From: Crocinitomicaceae bacterium
GTDB lineage: Bacteria; Bacteroidota; Bacteroidia; Flavobacteriales_D; Crocinitomicaceae
DNA length: 64,000 nt
Assembly: GCA_024643365.1 (NCBI GenBank)
Contig: JAHENC010000006.1
Span: 122,260 to 186,259, forward strand
Direction: 5' to 3'
The notes under the pieces: model-generated
Databases searched by the model: none
The model's input: only the letters and a program-made list of their open reading frames with translations
Told to the model about the DNA's origin: nothing
Shown: positions 9,058 through 17,246 of the stretch, piece by piece
Layout of the letters: every line of letters starts with the position of its first letter
Position numbering within the stretch: the stretch's first letter is position 1
Program-made: the position numbers and the translations under genes

Positions 9058-10449
9058 CTACTTTCCTTTGGCTTTCACAACAATAATCACGGTATAAAAC
9101 ATGATTTTTATGTCCAACGCAAGACTTCTGTTTTTGAGGTAAATCAAGTCGAACTTCATTCGTTGTAGCATTTGATCGACATTTTCTGCATAACCATATT
9201 TCACCTGTCCCCAAGATGTTATTCCTGGTCTTACCTTCGTTAAATGAATATACTGAGGTTCCACCTGAACAATTTGATCGATGTAAAATTGTCTTTCTGG
9301 TCTCGGTCCAACCAAGGACATTTGTCCAAGTAGGACATTGATAAACTGAGGGAATTCATCAAGTCTCGTCTTACGCATAAATCGTCCAATCGGCGTAATT
9401 CGCGGATCTCCTTCTGAGGAAAGTTGTGGTCCTTGCTGTTCAGAATTCACAAACATGGTCCTGAATTTGATGATTCGAAAAACTTTTCCATTGATCCCCA
9501 CTCTATCCTGCAAAAAGAAAATTGGTCCAGGAGAGGATAGCTTGACCGCCAGAGCAGAGAAAATATAAAAGGGAATCAAGCAAACTACCGCGATCAGTGA
9601 GAAAACAACATCCATTACTCGTTTTATTGCTTGTTGCCAAAACGGCATGGCATCTGGGATAATTTCAATTAACAGAGCTCCATAAATATTGGTCATTTCA
9701 ACTGAACCAGAGAGGATGGCATACATATCCGGCAACAACTTGATGCGAATTCGCCCATTGTCAACGCGAGAAATCATGTCTTTTAAACGGTTGTGATCAG
9801 AACTCTCCACAGCGAGGATCACTTCTTCCGCTTCGTGCTGACTCATGACCGCTTCTAAATCATTGGCATGCCCGAGATATGGAATAATTCCGTCTAACAA
9901 AGTATCCTTGCCATTGACGTTGACGTAACCGATAAAGGAATTCGTGTTTTGCTCTTGTTGAATAAGTTCATTATATATCTCTACTGCTTTTTCATTCCCA
10001 CCGATAATAATGGTTTTAAATCCATGGCCATTACTGCGGATGAAACGAATGAGTAAGGTATTAAAAATCAATCTTGGGATAAGTGCAATAAAAAAATGAA
10101 GTCCAAATAAAAAGAAAATGGAACGGTAGAAATTTTGATAGGACTTAACGTCGTCGTCAATGAGTAAGGTGAAAAACAAAATGATCGTCCCTAAAAACGA
10201 TGCTATCAAGGTGAGATTTACCATTTGTAAGCGAAACATTCTTCGGATGTCATGATAGGTTCCCTGAATGAAATAAAAGAATACCCAAAATAAAGGTACA
10301 AGGGAAAGCCCTAAATAAAATTTCGAATCTGGAATAAATGCTTGTCCTTCAATCTGCGTTTTTCGAATATAGAAAAACACACCCCATGCCAATGCCGCGA
10401 ATAGGTAATCGATGAACACTAAACAAGAAGCCCAAAAACGATCTTTCAT
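9058..10449 (-). CDS. Undecaprenyl-phosphate sugar phosphotransferase (polyisoprenyl-P hexose-1-P transferase)
   Basis: A 463-residue inner-membrane enzyme that starts surface glycan synthesis by moving a sugar-1-phosphate from a nucleotide sugar onto undecaprenyl phosphate. Four N-terminal membrane helices are followed by a CoA-binding-like Rossmann domain (FKTIIIGGNEKAVEIYNEL), a fifth membrane segment (MDVVFSLIAVVCLIPFYIF) and the catalytic bacterial sugar transferase domain: FRIIKFRTM, TPIGRFMRKTRLDEFPQFINVL and SLVGPRPERQFYI. Length matches WcaJ/ExoY long forms. It is the last gene of a three-gene operon after the oxidoreductase and the lipoprotein, which may supply or tailor the sugar. 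The actual sugar (glucose, galactose or an amino sugar) is not decidable here. Confidence 0.93.
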   Translation of the reverse strand: MKDRFWASCLVFIDYLFAALAWGVFFYIRKTQIEGQAFIPDSKFYLGLSLVPLFWVFFYFIQGTYHDIRRMFRLQMVNLTLIASFLGTIILFFTLLIDDDVKSYQNFYRSIFFLFGLHFFIALIPRLIFNTLLIRFIRSNGHGFKTIIIGGNEKAVEIYNELIQQEQNTNSFIGYVNVNGKDTLLDGIIPYLGHANDLEAVMSQHEAEEVILAVESSDHNRLKDMISRVDNGRIRIKLLPDMYAILSGSVEMTNIYGALLIEIIPDAMPFWQQAIKRVMDVVFSLIAVVCLIPFYIFSALAVKLSSPGPIFFLQDRVGINGKVFRIIKFRTMFVNSEQQGPQLSSEGDPRITPIGRFMRKTRLDEFPQFINVLLGQMSLVGPRPERQFYIDQIVQVEPQYIHLTKVRPGITSWGQVKYGYAENVDQMLQRMKFDLIYLKNRSLALDIKIMFYTVIIVVKAKGK

Positions 10450-10450
10450 G

Positions 10451-11311
10451 TTACTTATAAACGATTTTAATGTTATCGATGCAAATAAACGTTTCCGTTT
10501 GTAACGAGTCTAAACTCGCTTTAAATGTCTGAATGAAATTTGAACCATTTGTTGAATTCCCAATTAATTCTGTCAATTCGATGTACATTTTCTTCCACTT
10601 TACCGTGCTCAATGGCTGATCATTGAATCCAGTATTATCTTGATATATATTACCATTCGTGTTCAAGGCCAAAAATCCTTGAACGAATGAATTAGTGTTG
10701 TAGTAATCGACCTCGATGAAACAAGGTTTATTTTTGGGAATGGACAATTGTTCTGTTGTATTGGCTACCCAAACCGTATCGAGCTCATTTAAAATAACCT
10801 TGCCATAGTTAAATCCATTAAACGGAGTTAGGTTGTCACTGGAAATAAAAAGACTTGCCATACTCGTATTTGGATCATCTTGAATTTTGATAGAAGCATC
10901 CTCAAAATCCTCGATCCAAAAATTTAAATTATTCACGTAACTCGTAATAGGATTCACTGTTAATGTTTGATCTTTTACCAATTTCGAATTTATCTCATAG
11001 ACATTCATGAATGGATAGATCTTTTTATCCGTAGAGATGCCATTATTTCTAACAGCAGGATAAATCTTAATATTGACGTTCCCCTCTTTCAAAATGGGAA
11101 TTTTAAATGGTGTTTGAAAACAACCCACCATTTGATCATCGATATACAACCAAACGTCTCGAAAATCCTGTGACAATTGTCCCTCTGAGCCAGAAAGCGA
11201 TGGATTGGACACAAGAACGAATGGATTCACTTCAATCCATGATGGATTTGGGTTATTTTTAATACATGCACTTAGCACGCCTACAAGAACAAGGTACAAT
11301 AAAACTCTCAT
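10451..11311 (-). CDS. Lipoprotein of unknown function in glycan operon
   Basis: A 286-residue predicted lipoprotein: signal peptide MRVLLYLVLVGVLSAC with acylated Cys16, then a beta-rich body without a family I recognise. Its C-terminal half (from about WIEDFEDASIKIQ) resembles a jelly-roll carbohydrate-binding-like fold, judging from alternating beta strands and the motif sequence for ligand-face aromatic residues, but this is only an impression. The start is taken at ATG 11311; the TTG one codon earlier is also possible. It sits 1 nt upstream of the sugar transferase gene and 7 nt downstream of the oxidoreductase, so it is translated from the same mRNA. Location would be the periplasm or outer membrane. 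Confidence 0.7.
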   Translation of the reverse strand: MRVLLYLVLVGVLSACIKNNPNPSWIEVNPFVLVSNPSLSGSEGQLSQDFRDVWLYIDDQMVGCFQTPFKIPILKEGNVNIKIYPAVRNNGISTDKKIYPFMNVYEINSKLVKDQTLTVNPITSYVNNLNFWIEDFEDASIKIQDDPNTSMASLFISSDNLTPFNGFNYGKVILNELDTVWVANTTEQLSIPKNKPCFIEVDYYNTNSFVQGFLALNTNGNIYQDNTGFNDQPLSTVKWKKMYIELTELIGNSTNGSNFIQTFKASLDSLQTETFICIDNIKIVYK

Positions 11312-11318
11312 CAATTCG

Positions 11319-12287
11319 TTAACGTGTTATTTCGGTTTTTATTTTATAAAAATCATTGGACTCGTGAATTTGATCTAAAACAAGTTCCGCAATCTGCAAT
11401 GCGCGATGCCCATCTGTTAGGCTGACTGCAGGAATACTTCCCTCACGAATCGATTTTGCAAATGACGCCATTTCCAATTTTATAGCATTTGACTCCTCGA
11501 CAGGAAGAACACTTTGAATAAATTGACGACCTTCGGATGAATCTTCCACGATTTCATGTCGCTCAACCTTTTTATTTAGGAAGTCAACATACACATGAGC
11601 ATCCTCCATAAAGAAACAAGAACTTCGTTCTCGGTGCTCAGAGACCCTTGAAGCACTTAGGTAGGCCGTACATCCATTTTCGAAGGACAAATATGCTGAT
11701 GCAACATCAATAGAGTCGCTCAATACCTTCATTCCAAATGCGGAGATGTTTTTAACATTTGAATTAGCCAAGTTCAAGGCGATATCAATGTCATGAATCA
11801 TTAAATCATACACTACGGAAACATCGGTGCCTCTTTTTTGAAAAGGTGCTGTTCTTCGTGATTCAATAAATAACGGATTTTGTATGAATGGAGCTGCAAC
11901 TTGCAAAGCTGGATTAAAACGTTCCACATGTCCAACCTGTACCATCACCCCCGATTCTTGCGCATACAGTAAAAGTTTCTTAGATTCTTCAACAGTTAAG
12001 CAGACAGGTTTTTCAATAAAAACATGTTTGCCCCTTTTAAGCGCTTGAACCGCTAAAGGGAAATGAGATGACGTAGGACTAGCGATTAAAAGTGCATCAA
12101 CCGCACTCATCAATTCTTCTATATCAGTAAAGGACTTTGTTTGAAATTCGTTTTGAATGTTATCGCGTATAGAAATATCCGTATCGAAAAAACCAACCAC
12201 CTCAAAATCTAGCGGCAATTCAAGTAAATTGCGCATATGTATTTTACCAAGGTGACCAGTACCGACGAGACCGATTTTCAACATCAT
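11319..12287 (-). CDS. Gfo/Idh/MocA family NAD(P)-dependent oxidoreductase
   Basis: A 322-residue cytoplasmic dehydrogenase acting on a sugar or nucleotide sugar. The N-terminal Rossmann fold shows the dinucleotide-binding GLVGTGHLGKIH and the family hallmark EKP in HVFIEKPVCLTVEES; the C-terminal Gfo/Idh/MocA domain contains VYDLMIHDIDIALNLA, holding the usual catalytic-face His and Asp. It is the first gene of the operon with the lipoprotein and the sugar-1-phosphate transferase, pointing to a step in building a modified surface-glycan sugar. Two consecutive ATG codons make the exact start ambiguous by one residue. Substrate unknown. Confidence 0.9.
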   Translation of the reverse strand: MMLKIGLVGTGHLGKIHMRNLLELPLDFEVVGFFDTDISIRDNIQNEFQTKSFTDIEELMSAVDALLIASPTSSHFPLAVQALKRGKHVFIEKPVCLTVEESKKLLLYAQESGVMVQVGHVERFNPALQVAAPFIQNPLFIESRRTAPFQKRGTDVSVVYDLMIHDIDIALNLANSNVKNISAFGMKVLSDSIDVASAYLSFENGCTAYLSASRVSEHRERSSCFFMEDAHVYVDFLNKKVERHEIVEDSSEGRQFIQSVLPVEESNAIKLEMASFAKSIREGSIPAVSLTDGHRALQIAELVLDQIHESNDFYKIKTEITR

Positions 12288-12307
12288 TCAAACGAACAGA
12301 TTAAAAA

Positions 12308-12337
12308 AAAGCCATTAATCGAAGGACTAATGGCTTT
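12308..12337 (-). terminator. Rho-independent terminator after rplT
   Basis: Inverted repeat AAAGCCATTA...TAATGGCTTT; on the - strand the stem is followed by eight T (the AAAAAAAA at 12303-12310 on +). It lies between the rplT stop and the oxidoreductase gene and ends the thrS-infC-rpmI-rplT unit. Confidence 0.9.
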
Positions 12338-12356
12338 AAGCTGATATAAATTAATT

Positions 12357-12704
12357 TTATTTTTTTACAGAATCAACAACCGCTTTAAAAGCTTCTGGGT
12401 GGTTCATCGCTAAATCTGCAAGTACTTTACGATTTAATTCGATTCCACTTTTGTGTACTGCTCCCATAAATTGAGAATAACTCAAACCATGTAGGCGTGC
12501 ACCTGCATTGATACGAGTGATCCATAATGAACGGAAATTTCTTTTCTTTTGTTTACGACCTGAGTACGCATAAAGCATACCTTTTTCGATAGCATTTTTT
12601 GCTACGGTCCAAACATTTTTTCTTCTTCCAAAGTAGCCTTTGGCTAGTTTCATCAAGTTCTTTCTTCTTGCTCTTGATGCTACGTGATTTACTGATCTTG
12701 GCAT
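12357..12704 (-). CDS. rplT: 50S ribosomal protein L20
   Basis: A 115-residue rRNA-binding protein needed for early 50S assembly. The N-terminus [32 protein letters not shown] and the block [29 protein letters not shown] are characteristic. Length is standard. Last gene of the infC-rpmI-rplT cluster; in many bacteria L20 represses this cluster at the mRNA level, and the 88-nt rpmI-rplT spacer could carry such a site, but I see no convincing structure. Followed by a strong terminator. Confidence 0.98.
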   Translation of the reverse strand: MPRSVNHVASRARRKNLMKLAKGYFGRRKNVWTVAKNAIEKGMLYAYSGRKQKKRNFRSLWITRINAGARLHGLSYSQFMGAVHKSGIELNRKVLADLAMNHPEAFKAVVDSVKK

Positions 12705-12792
12705 AATTTTAAGTTTTTTGATAAAGAGTGCTTCAACAGTGAAGACTTAGTTACTCGTTACCGGGTTAAACAATTTACAAACCAACTAAGGA

Positions 12793-12990
12793 CTATTTCA
12801 TACATAGTTGCAACTTGATGTTTGAAAGATCGGCACTATGTACTAATCCTGCATGTGTCAAGTTACGCTTACGTTTCGTAGCCTTCTTAGTTAAAATGTG
12901 GCTTTTGAAAGCGTGTTTACGCTTGATTTTTCCACTTCCAGTGATGGTGAATCTCTTCTTTGCACTGGATTTTGTTTTCATTTTAGGCAT
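12793..12990 (-). CDS. rpmI: 50S ribosomal protein L35
   Basis: A 65-residue, very basic protein of the large subunit: [20 protein letters not shown] and [20 protein letters not shown] are the family signatures. Normal length. It lies between infC (40 nt upstream) and rplT (88 nt downstream), the conserved order of this translation cluster. Confidence 0.98.
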   Translation of the reverse strand: MPKMKTKSSAKKRFTITGSGKIKRKHAFKSHILTKKATKRKRNLTHAGLVHSADLSNIKLQLCMK

Positions 12991-13030
12991 TACTACTTTT
13001 TTTAAAAGTTAAACATCTATATCAGCTTCA

Positions 13031-13576
13031 TTACTTCTTTTTCGAGTTGATCATTAAGATCATCTTTTTTCCTTCCAATTTTGGCAGCTGTTCAATAACA
13101 CCAAAATCAGCAAGTTCTTGCGCGAATTTCAATAAAAGAATTTCTCCACGGTCTTTAAAAACGATGGTTCTTCCTCTAAAAAACACATATGCCTTTACCT
13201 TACTACCTTCTTCCAAAAACTTCTTAGCGTGAGCCAATTTGAATTGGAAATCATGGTCATCTGTATTGGGACCAAAGCGAATCTCTTTTACGACGATTTT
13301 ACTTTGTTTTGCTTTTAATTCTTTTTGTTTACGTTTCTGATTGTAAAGGAACTTTTTGTAGTCCAAAATCTTACATACAGGTGGTTTAGCATTTGGAGAA
13401 ATCTCCACTAAATCAAGTTCTTGCTCTTCCGCTAAGGCAATTCCCCTAGAAACAGACATTACTTGAGGTTCTTCACCTTCAATCACTAAACGAATCTCAG
13501 CAGCAACAATTTTGTCATTAATTCTGTGTTGCGCTTCAACTTCTCTTTTTACAAATGGTCTCGAATTTCTTCTCAT
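13031..13576 (-). CDS. infC: Translation initiation factor IF-3
   Basis: A 181-residue factor that binds the 30S subunit, checks the start codon-initiator tRNA pair and prevents premature 50S joining. The N-terminal domain has [13 protein letters not shown] and [24 protein letters not shown]; the C-terminal domain has [35 protein letters not shown] in consecutive order (given here as a region, residues about 95-130). The start is a plain ATG, not the unusual ATT known from Escherichia coli, so the classic autoregulation by start-codon discrimination is not implied. Lies 16 nt after thrS and is cotranscribed with it and with rpmI and rplT. Confidence 0.98.
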   Translation of the reverse strand: MRRNSRPFVKREVEAQHRINDKIVAAEIRLVIEGEEPQVMSVSRGIALAEEQELDLVEISPNAKPPVCKILDYKKFLYNQKRKQKELKAKQSKIVVKEIRFGPNTDDHDFQFKLAHAKKFLEEGSKVKAYVFFRGRTIVFKDRGEILLLKFAQELADFGVIEQLPKLEGKKMILMINSKKK

Positions 13577-13592
13577 TCAATAATTTAAATAC

Positions 13593-15527
13593 TTATGACA
13601 ATTCCGCAGCGATTGCTTCTTGCACCATTGCAACAAACGCTTCTTGGGTAACTGATCCGTGATCTCCGTGTCCTCTTTGTCTTACTGATACTTGGTTTGA
13701 CTCAAACTCTTTCTCTCCAACAATCAACATAAATGGCACTTTAGCCAACTCGGCATCACGTATTTTCTTACCAATTTTTTCATTTCGGTCGTCAACAAGT
13801 CCGCGAATATCGTAATTATTTAGGAATTCTAAAACTTTTTCTGCGTACTCGTTGTATTTATCTGAAATTGGAAGGACAATAAATTGCTCTGTTGACAACC
13901 AAAGAGGGAAGTCACCAGCACAATGTTCCAACAACACTGCAACGAATCTTTCCATCGAACCAAATGGTGCACGGTGAATCATTACTGGACGATGTTTTTG
14001 ATTATCTGCACCAACGTACTCCAAGTCAAATCGTTCCGGCAAATTGTAATCCACTTGAATCGTTCCTAGTTGCCACTCTCTACCAAGCGCATCTTGAACC
14101 ATGAAATCCAATTTTGGTCCATAAAACGCTGCTTCACCGTATTCAACAACCGTTGGTAATTCTTTTTCAGCAGCAGCTTCAATAATCGCTTGCTCTGCTT
14201 TTACCCAGTTTTCTTCTGAACCGATGTATTTTTCGCGGTTTACTTTATCACGCAATGATATTTGCGCTTTAAAATTATGGAAGTTCAATGTTTTCAAAAC
14301 GTAAAGAACAATGTCAATTACATTTTTGAATTCATCTTTCACCTGTTCTTGCGTACAGAAGATATGCGCATCATCTTGCGTAAATCCACGAACTCTTGTC
14401 AGACCGTGTAATTCACCAGATTGCTCATATCGGTAAACTGTACCAAACTCAGCGAAACGAGCAGGCAAGTCCTTATAAGACCTAGGCTTCGCTCTAAATA
14501 TCTCACAGTGATGCGGACAATTCATTGGTTTTAAATAGAACTCTTCATTTGGATCTGGAGTTCGTATTGGCTGAAATGAATCCGCTCCATACTTTTCGTA
14601 ATGTCCAGATGTAACATACAATTCTTTATTTCCAATATGCGGAGTAATCACTTGTTGGTAGCCCGCTTTTTTTTGAGCTTTCTTCAAGAAATTCTCCAAG
14701 CGTTCTCTTAGTGCTGCTCCTTTCGGTAACCACATTGGCAATCCTTGTCCAACCTTTTGAGAAAAGGTAAACAACTCCAATTCTTTCCCTAATTTTCGGT
14801 GATCGCGACGTTTTGCCTCTTCCAACTTCTCTAAATGCTCAGTTAGCTCAGCTTGTTTCGGAAAAGTAACACCGTAAATACGGGTTAACTGTTTATTTTT
14901 CTCATCACCTCTCCAATAGGCACCTGCAATAGCTGTCAACTTTACTGCTTTGATGAATCCAGTGTCCGGAATGTGTGGACCACGGCATAAATCAGTGAAA
15001 TTTCCTTGGGTATAGAATGTAATGGTGCCATCTTCCAATTCCGATAACAATTCCAATTTGTATGGATCTTGTTTCTCGGTGAAGTACGCAATTGCATCTG
15101 CTTTCGAGATTTCTTGACGTATAAATGGATTCTTCGCTTTCGCAAGCTCCTTCATCTTTTGCTCGATTTTTTCCAAATCCTTTTCGGAAATAGAATAGTC
15201 CATGAAGTCGACGTCGTAATAGAATCCACTATTAACTGGTGGACCAATTGCAAGTTTGACACCCGGAAAATGAAACTCCAATGCTTCCGCCATTAAATGG
15301 GCAGATGAATGCCACATGGTCGACTTTCCATCCGTATCATTCCAGGTCAATAATTGTAATTCACAATCCTCGTTGATTGGAAGGACCGCGTCCTTCACTT
15401 GACCATTGACACGTGCTGCTAGTACATTACGCGCCAATCCTTCGGAAATAGACATTGCGATTTGCAATGCAGAAGTCCCCTTCTCATATTCCCTGATTGT
15501 TCCATCTGGAAAAGTAACCTGAATCAT
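13593..15527 (-). CDS. thrS: Threonine-tRNA ligase
   Basis: A 644-residue class II aminoacyl-tRNA synthetase. Domains in order: TGS (residues 1-60, [16 protein letters not shown]), the editing domain (about 70-230) with the [11 protein letters not shown]xxxH site, the catalytic core with [10 protein letters not shown] (zinc-binding Cys and His), [20 protein letters not shown], and the class II motif 3 [18 protein letters not shown], then the C-terminal anticodon-binding domain (from about 545, [18 protein letters not shown]). Full length and all key residues are intact. It heads the thrS-infC-rpmI-rplT cluster with a -7 box about 25 nt upstream. No T-box-like leader is present. Confidence 0.98.
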   Translation of the reverse strand: MIQVTFPDGTIREYEKGTSALQIAMSISEGLARNVLAARVNGQVKDAVLPINEDCELQLLTWNDTDGKSTMWHSSAHLMAEALEFHFPGVKLAIGPPVNSGFYYDVDFMDYSISEKDLEKIEQKMKELAKAKNPFIRQEISKADAIAYFTEKQDPYKLELLSELEDGTITFYTQGNFTDLCRGPHIPDTGFIKAVKLTAIAGAYWRGDEKNKQLTRIYGVTFPKQAELTEHLEKLEEAKRRDHRKLGKELELFTFSQKVGQGLPMWLPKGAALRERLENFLKKAQKKAGYQQVITPHIGNKELYVTSGHYEKYGADSFQPIRTPDPNEEFYLKPMNCPHHCEIFRAKPRSYKDLPARFAEFGTVYRYEQSGELHGLTRVRGFTQDDAHIFCTQEQVKDEFKNVIDIVLYVLKTLNFHNFKAQISLRDKVNREKYIGSEENWVKAEQAIIEAAAEKELPTVVEYGEAAFYGPKLDFMVQDALGREWQLGTIQVDYNLPERFDLEYVGADNQKHRPVMIHRAPFGSMERFVAVLLEHCAGDFPLWLSTEQFIVLPISDKYNEYAEKVLEFLNNYDIRGLVDDRNEKIGKKIRDAELAKVPFMLIVGEKEFESNQVSVRQRGHGDHGSVTQEAFVAMVQEAIAAELS

Positions 15528-15551
15528 CTGTTCTTATCGTATTTTGAAGTG

Positions 15552-15559
15552 CAAAGATA
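15552..15559 (-). promoter_or_regulatory. -7 box for thrS cluster
   Basis: CAAAGATA on + reads TATCTTTG on -, a TAnnTTTG match 24 nt before the thrS ATG. The short leader leaves little room for attenuation. Confidence 0.5.
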
Positions 15560-15586
15560 ATAATATCCGTGGGATTAAGGAAGGAA

Positions 15587-16402
15587 TCAAGCCTTACTAT
15601 TTGGATCTGATAAGTGAATCAAAATTTGTTGGATATCCTTTTGCAAATTTCTAAAGGAAGCGCCCATTCCTTCAGCATCCAATTGAACATCAGGAATCTC
15701 TTTGGAGATATACGAAACAAAGCGCCAAACTTCTAAAACATTTTCAACCGAAACAGTATATGGCTCATAACTTGGATTCGAGGAAACCAATAATAATTGC
15801 TGTGCTTCTTTTAACTGATTAAAAACATATTTAAAAACAATTCCATCATTGTTGGTTACAATCACACATGGAGAATTTGAAGGCAAACTCAACCAATCTT
15901 GAACAAACTCTCCAACGACATAGGAACCGTGAGATACCGGCGGCATGGAATCACCTGAAATTGGAAATGCTCGGTATTTTCTATTTTTGGATAAAAACGG
16001 CAATTTCAAGGTAGGTAAATCTCGCATAAATTCAGGATCCGCATAACCAGCGACGTAACCGGCACGAACCTTCTCAGGAATCAATTCCACTTCCTCTTCA
16101 TTATCAGAGTTAACTACCGTAGTCAAAATACGTAAATTCGTCCCTTTGGCACCTGTCTTCCAATGATTCTCCATAGAATTCCAATCGGAATCCACGTATT
16201 TAGAAAAGTCTTTTGCAATGAGGTCATCCAACGTGACTTTGTGGAACTGAGAAATAGAAACCAACATCTCCAAACTGGGTTGAGCCACTTCGTTTTCATA
16301 TCCACTATAGGTTGAGCGGTTTAATCCAAGCGCTTGCGCTAATTCTTCTTGTGATTTTCCTGAACGCTTTCTGAGTAATTTTAAATTCGCCGCAATGAAC
16401 AT
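15587..16402 (-). CDS. XRE-family regulator with LexA/S24 peptidase domain
   Basis: A 271-residue DNA-binding repressor. Residues 5-62 form a helix-turn-helix of XRE type (LRKRSGKSQEELAQALGLNR). The C-terminal half is an S24/LexA-like domain with the catalytic Ser152 in ISGDSMPP and Lys191 in GIVFKYVF, so the self-cleavage dyad is intact. Two Ala-Gly pairs in VRAGYVAGYADPEF (about residues 113-122) sit where LexA-like proteins are cut. By family, RecA-stimulated self-cleavage could inactivate the repressor after DNA damage, but many Bacteroidota members are used for other controls. It stands upstream of thrS on the same strand with its own -7 box (16423-16430); no phage genes are near, which argues against a prophage repressor. 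Confidence 0.88.
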   Translation of the reverse strand: MFIAANLKLLRKRSGKSQEELAQALGLNRSTYSGYENEVAQPSLEMLVSISQFHKVTLDDLIAKDFSKYVDSDWNSMENHWKTGAKGTNLRILTTVVNSDNEEEVELIPEKVRAGYVAGYADPEFMRDLPTLKLPFLSKNRKYRAFPISGDSMPPVSHGSYVVGEFVQDWLSLPSNSPCVIVTNNDGIVFKYVFNQLKEAQQLLLVSSNPSYEPYTVSVENVLEVWRFVSYISKEIPDVQLDAEGMGASFRNLQKDIQQILIHLSDPNSKA

Positions 16403-16422
16403 ATTTATTGTCTTTTAGACTA

Positions 16423-16430
16423 CAAAAATA
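16423..16430 (-). promoter_or_regulatory. -7 box for the XRE-S24 regulator
   Basis: CAAAAATA on + is TATTTTTG on -, matching TAnnTTTG, 20 nt before the ATG. A gene of this kind often represses itself, so the operator may be within 16403-16470. Confidence 0.45.
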
Positions 16431-16472
16431 ACAAAATCCGAATAACTCATCATTATTTTGATTAAAATATCA

Positions 16473-17246
16473 TCATTGGGAAACAAAGCGGTAACTGATG
16501 TATCCCGCGACATTACCTGAACCGGCATTAAATCGTGAGATTCCTGCATATTTCAAGGCTTGTTCAATCATGCATGGAGTAGCTGACGTACTGCGATTAT
16601 TATCTACGATCTTGGAAATTACTCTTCCTGCATTATTTACTGTAATATTGACGACAACTGTCCCTGCAGAATTGTACCCACAAGTATAACCGGGATTTCG
16701 AACGTACCATTTTTTATTTTCAAAGGCGGTCCTTCCAGGTAAGGAAAAATCAACCATCACACTTCCCGCATATTGATTTTGACTTCCACTTTGAGTCGTT
16801 GTTGGATTCAATTTCCCGTTGGCTCCGTTCGTATTGTTTTTCATGCGTTCCGCTGACTGCGCTTGAATTCGTTCGCGTTCTTTTGCCCCGCCGAATTCAT
16901 CGTATAAACTTCTTTCAAAATCACGTGCGCTTTGTTCTGGATTACCCGAACGCGTAGAACTTGCTGCATCTTGCGACCAATCTTGATTGGAACGTTGTCG
17001 CGTATCCGATGCATCCCGAACAACATTTCGAACGTCTCCCCCAGCCTGAAATGCAGGATCTTGCTGCAGGGTTAATTCAATTTCTTCTGGAACTTCTTCA
17101 ATGGAAACGGAAAATTCATCAGATTCTATAGCCGTTTCCTTTCTTACCGTGGTCAGTTCTAAATAAACAAAAGCACCCACGTAAATCGTCATGATTCCCA
17201 TGAGGATTTTAAAAAACTGCTCCGGATTTTTTAGTATTCTTTTCAT
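16473..17246 (-). CDS. TonB-like inner-membrane protein
   Basis: A 257-residue protein with a short cytoplasmic N-terminus, one membrane helix (about residues 13-29, FKILMGIMTIYVGAFVYLEL), an acidic then Ser/Asn/Gln-rich periplasmic linker (about 40-165) and a C-terminal beta domain resembling TonB-C: YTCGYNSAGTVVVNITVNNAGRVISKIV and a final strand GYISYRF. Unlike classical TonB the linker is not Pro-rich. No exbB/exbD lies nearby. The start overlaps the end of the WG-repeat gene by 4 bp, indicating translational coupling and probably a shared envelope role. It may energise a specific outer-membrane receptor, but that is inference from the fold alone. Confidence 0.7.
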   Translation of the reverse strand: MKRILKNPEQFFKILMGIMTIYVGAFVYLELTTVRKETAIESDEFSVSIEEVPEEIELTLQQDPAFQAGGDVRNVVRDASDTRQRSNQDWSQDAASSTRSGNPEQSARDFERSLYDEFGGAKERERIQAQSAERMKNNTNGANGKLNPTTTQSGSQNQYAGSVMVDFSLPGRTAFENKKWYVRNPGYTCGYNSAGTVVVNITVNNAGRVISKIVDNNRSTSATPCMIEQALKYAGISRFNAGSGNVAGYISYRFVSQ

